DNA of 64,000 nt from the NCBI GenBank assembly GCA_943846595.1, contig OX044355.1, positions 2,099,501-2,163,500 of the forward strand, written 5' to 3'. The translations under genes were made by a program, and so were the position numbers. Positions 62,804-64,000 of the stretch are shown here, in pieces; the stretch's first letter is position 1; every line of letters begins with the position of its first letter. The DNA comes from an uncultured Polaribacter sp. GTDB lineage: Bacteria; Bacteroidota; Bacteroidia; Flavobacteriales; Flavobacteriaceae. The notes below the pieces were generated by a model that saw nothing but the letters and a program-made list of their open reading frames with translations, searched no databases and was not told the origin of the DNA.

Positions 62804-63229
62804 ATGATTGCAAACACAACCTACAATAACAGAGAGACAACACGAATGATCAATGACCTCATAGGTCCCTCGTATTCTTTTTTTGAAGCCATTCGACGAA
62901 AGGGTGTAGGATCTAAAAGAATGATGATATCCAGTGTAAGTGAAGGCTTTCAAAAAATGATGAATACGGTTTCTGACATCAATTACGCAAATATTGAGCT
63001 GCGCGAAAAAGGGATTTTGGTACACATCAATAAGGGATTGGAAGTTTACAGTTGGGCAATTCCATATTACCAACTCCACACCTACAGAACAAATGGGTAT
63101 AGCATCTATGCACAAGGAAATTTTGTGAAATTTGCCAATAACAAATTGCTAAAGGAGAACAAATCATTTATCGAAAAACTAACGGATTTAAAAATCGAGA
63201 ACGATAAAAATTACGCTTTTTACGAATGA
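62804..63229 (+). CDS. Unknown protein in the photolyase regulon
   Basis: From the ATG at 62804 the protein has 141 residues, begins MIANTTYNNRETTRMINDLIGP, and appears to be a mixed alpha/beta protein (SYSFFEAIRRKGVGSKRMMISSVSEGF, ELREKGILVHINKGLEVYSWAIPYYQLHTYRTN). The earlier in-frame codon at 62777 lies inside the promoter. I do not recognise a family. Its stop overlaps the next ATG (ATGA), so it works as a unit with the TIGR03643 protein. Confidence 0.8.
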   Translation: MIANTTYNNRETTRMINDLIGPSYSFFEAIRRKGVGSKRMMISSVSEGFQKMMNTVSDINYANIELREKGILVHINKGLEVYSWAIPYYQLHTYRTNGYSIYAQGNFVKFANNKLLKENKSFIEKLTDLKIENDKNYAFYE

Positions 63230-63501
63230 TAAAACTAGAGGAAATTGCCATCGACAGAGTCATAGAGATGGCTTGGGAAGACAGAACTACTTTTGAAGCC
63301 ATTGAATATCAATTCGGTTTAAAAGAGCAAGAAGTGATCAACTTAATGCGCAAGCAAATGAAGTTGAAGAGTTTTAAACTTTGGAGAGAAAGAGTTCAGG
63401 GAAGAAAAACAAAGCATGAAAAATTGAGAACTTTCGAAAAAGGAAGGTTTAAATGTAGCCGGCAGCGATCGATTTCCAATAACGGTATTTCAAAAAGGTA
63501 A
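63226..63501 (+). CDS. TIGR03643/DUF2805-family protein
   Basis: The 91-residue protein starts IKLEEIAIDRVIEMAWEDRTTFEAIEYQFGLKEQEVINLMRKQMKLKSFKLWRERVQGRKTKHEKL, a helix-turn-helix-like segment with the WEDRTTF motif of the TIGR03643 family, often encoded beside photolyases and DUF2256 proteins. The basic tail could bind nucleic acid. It is the second gene of the small unit. Confidence 0.88.
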   Translation: MIKLEEIAIDRVIEMAWEDRTTFEAIEYQFGLKEQEVINLMRKQMKLKSFKLWRERVQGRKTKHEKLRTFEKGRFKCSRQRSISNNGISKR

Positions 63502-63680
63502 ATCCATTATTGACCTTATTTTTTTAACCACAAAAAGAATTCTGAAAAAGAAATAAATCATTTGAAGAAATAAACAGGAGGAGTAAAAAAATTAGTTGCT
63601 CAACAATAATCTTATATATTGGCAGTAAATTTAACACACCCAAAATGCTTGAATTGAAAAACTCTTTAAATTACTAAATT

Positions 63681-63905
63681 ATGGAACTAATTGAAAAAGC
63701 TTTAGAATACGAAAAAAGGAAAATGCGATTTCCAACTACGAGTGATCGAATTATGGCAGCTAGAGAAGCGAAAGATTTAATTTTAAGTTTGAATGAGATT
63801 TTCAAAAAAAATAAAGATCCCAACATCATGGAAATTATGAAACGACTTACAGTAATAAAACAAAGAATCGAGAAGCGTTTAAAGGGAAAACCTTTAACAT
63901 CATAA
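63681..63905 (+). CDS. Small helical protein, unknown
   Basis: The 74-residue protein (MELIEKALEYEKRKMRFPTTSDR, AAREAKDLILSLNEIFKKNKD, MKRLTVIKQRIEKRLKG) looks like two charged helices. I do not recognise a family. The stretch 63502-63680 before it contains no gene that I can support. The frame could be a real small gene or a chance frame. Confidence 0.55.
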   Translation: MELIEKALEYEKRKMRFPTTSDRIMAAREAKDLILSLNEIFKKNKDPNIMEIMKRLTVIKQRIEKRLKGKPLTS

Positions 63906-63979
63906 AAATTCAGTTTTATATTGCTTTTCTAACTTTTATATTTATATTCGAGAATTAGACCAAAATCGAAAAAAATATA

Positions 63980-64000
63980 ATGACATTAGCAGAAAAAGCA
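63980..64000 (+). CDS. Possible 5' end of a gene cut by the window edge
   Basis: An ATG at 63980 begins the frame MTLAEKA and runs to the edge. An AT-rich leader precedes it, but no exact TAnnTTTG box. Seven codons are too few to name a function. Confidence 0.35.

Noticed and set aside
1-64000. CRISPR array, insertion sequence, prophage or integrative element
   Set aside because: No spaced direct repeats, transposase, integrase or phage structural gene was seen in the readable frames. The two pseudogenes carry no insertion-sequence ends.

Overview
The window comes from a low-GC member of the Bacteroidota, most likely a marine member of the Flavobacteriaceae. This rests on the AT-rich composition, the many promoter boxes of the Bacteroidota type (TAnnTTTG, -7), weak or absent Shine-Dalgarno sequences, Bacteroidota-type gene neighbourhoods (dnaA with a low-molecular-weight phosphatase and a RsmI-like methylase; tgt with an LptF/LptG permease), relics of a TonB-dependent receptor and a sulfatase, and a light-stress/photolyase operon. 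The genus is not determined. Most of the window is chromosomal housekeeping. I saw no insertion sequence, prophage, CRISPR array or rRNA.

Layout. 1-4.4 kb: the 3' end of mltG, a secreted lysozyme-like protein with no ordinary start codon, then a leftward group of a RsmI-like methylase, a low-molecular-weight phosphatase and dnaA. 4.5-10 kb: a YbgC-type thioesterase, a leftward operon (LEA-like lipoprotein, ribD, HAD phosphatase, EamA transporter, YigZ), then GNAT and prmC rightward. 10-14 kb: an FAD oxidoreductase and a retropepsin-like protease / RimK / succinylglutamate-desuccinylase-like cluster. 14-19.7 kb, leftward: peroxiredoxin, thioredoxin and a small partner; then an ABC exporter, an MscS channel and a sigma-54 activator without a DNA-binding domain. 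19.8-25.8 kb: a MarR regulator preceded by twin palindromes, and a fadN-fadA-fadE-like beta-oxidation operon. 25.9-30.1 kb: a J-domain/KTSC protein, an S1/P1 nuclease, and an SPFH / DUF4177 / DUF6141-like / hydrolase / ribbon-helix-helix cassette. 30.1-44 kb: secreted and envelope proteins (VPS10/BNR protein, DUF2490, DUF819, DUF4369, M14 peptidase), a sulfatase relic, an Mpo1-like protein, CsaA and a large FAD/Fe-S D-lactate-dehydrogenase-like protein. 44-50 kb, leftward: accA, EamA, LptF/LptG, tgt, RluF-like and AlkB-like genes, with a divergent S24-type repressor. 50.6-54 kb: a TonB-receptor relic, tRNA-Ser, aroC, trxB and tRNA-Pro.

The most interesting part is 54.2-63.5 kb. A TetR-like regulator heads a tightly packed operon: ABC1-family kinase, flavin reductase, NAD(P)-dependent epimerase with DUF2867, a 46-residue DUF2256 zinc ribbon, and three different cryptochrome/photolyase genes in a row (DASH-like, Fe-S type and a third subclass). 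A second short operon (unknown protein plus a TIGR03643 protein) follows. Both operons start from almost the same promoter, carrying the same inverted repeat TGTTTA-N18-TAAACA at the same distance from an identical -7 box. I infer one regulon, probably controlled by the TetR protein, that couples DNA photorepair with flavin, quinone or lipid protection.

Several small genes are shorter than usual gene-calling cut-offs (13853, 28304, 29872, 58263), and several genes appear to use TTG, GTG or even ATC starts. Functions are from recognised motifs; no database search was run.
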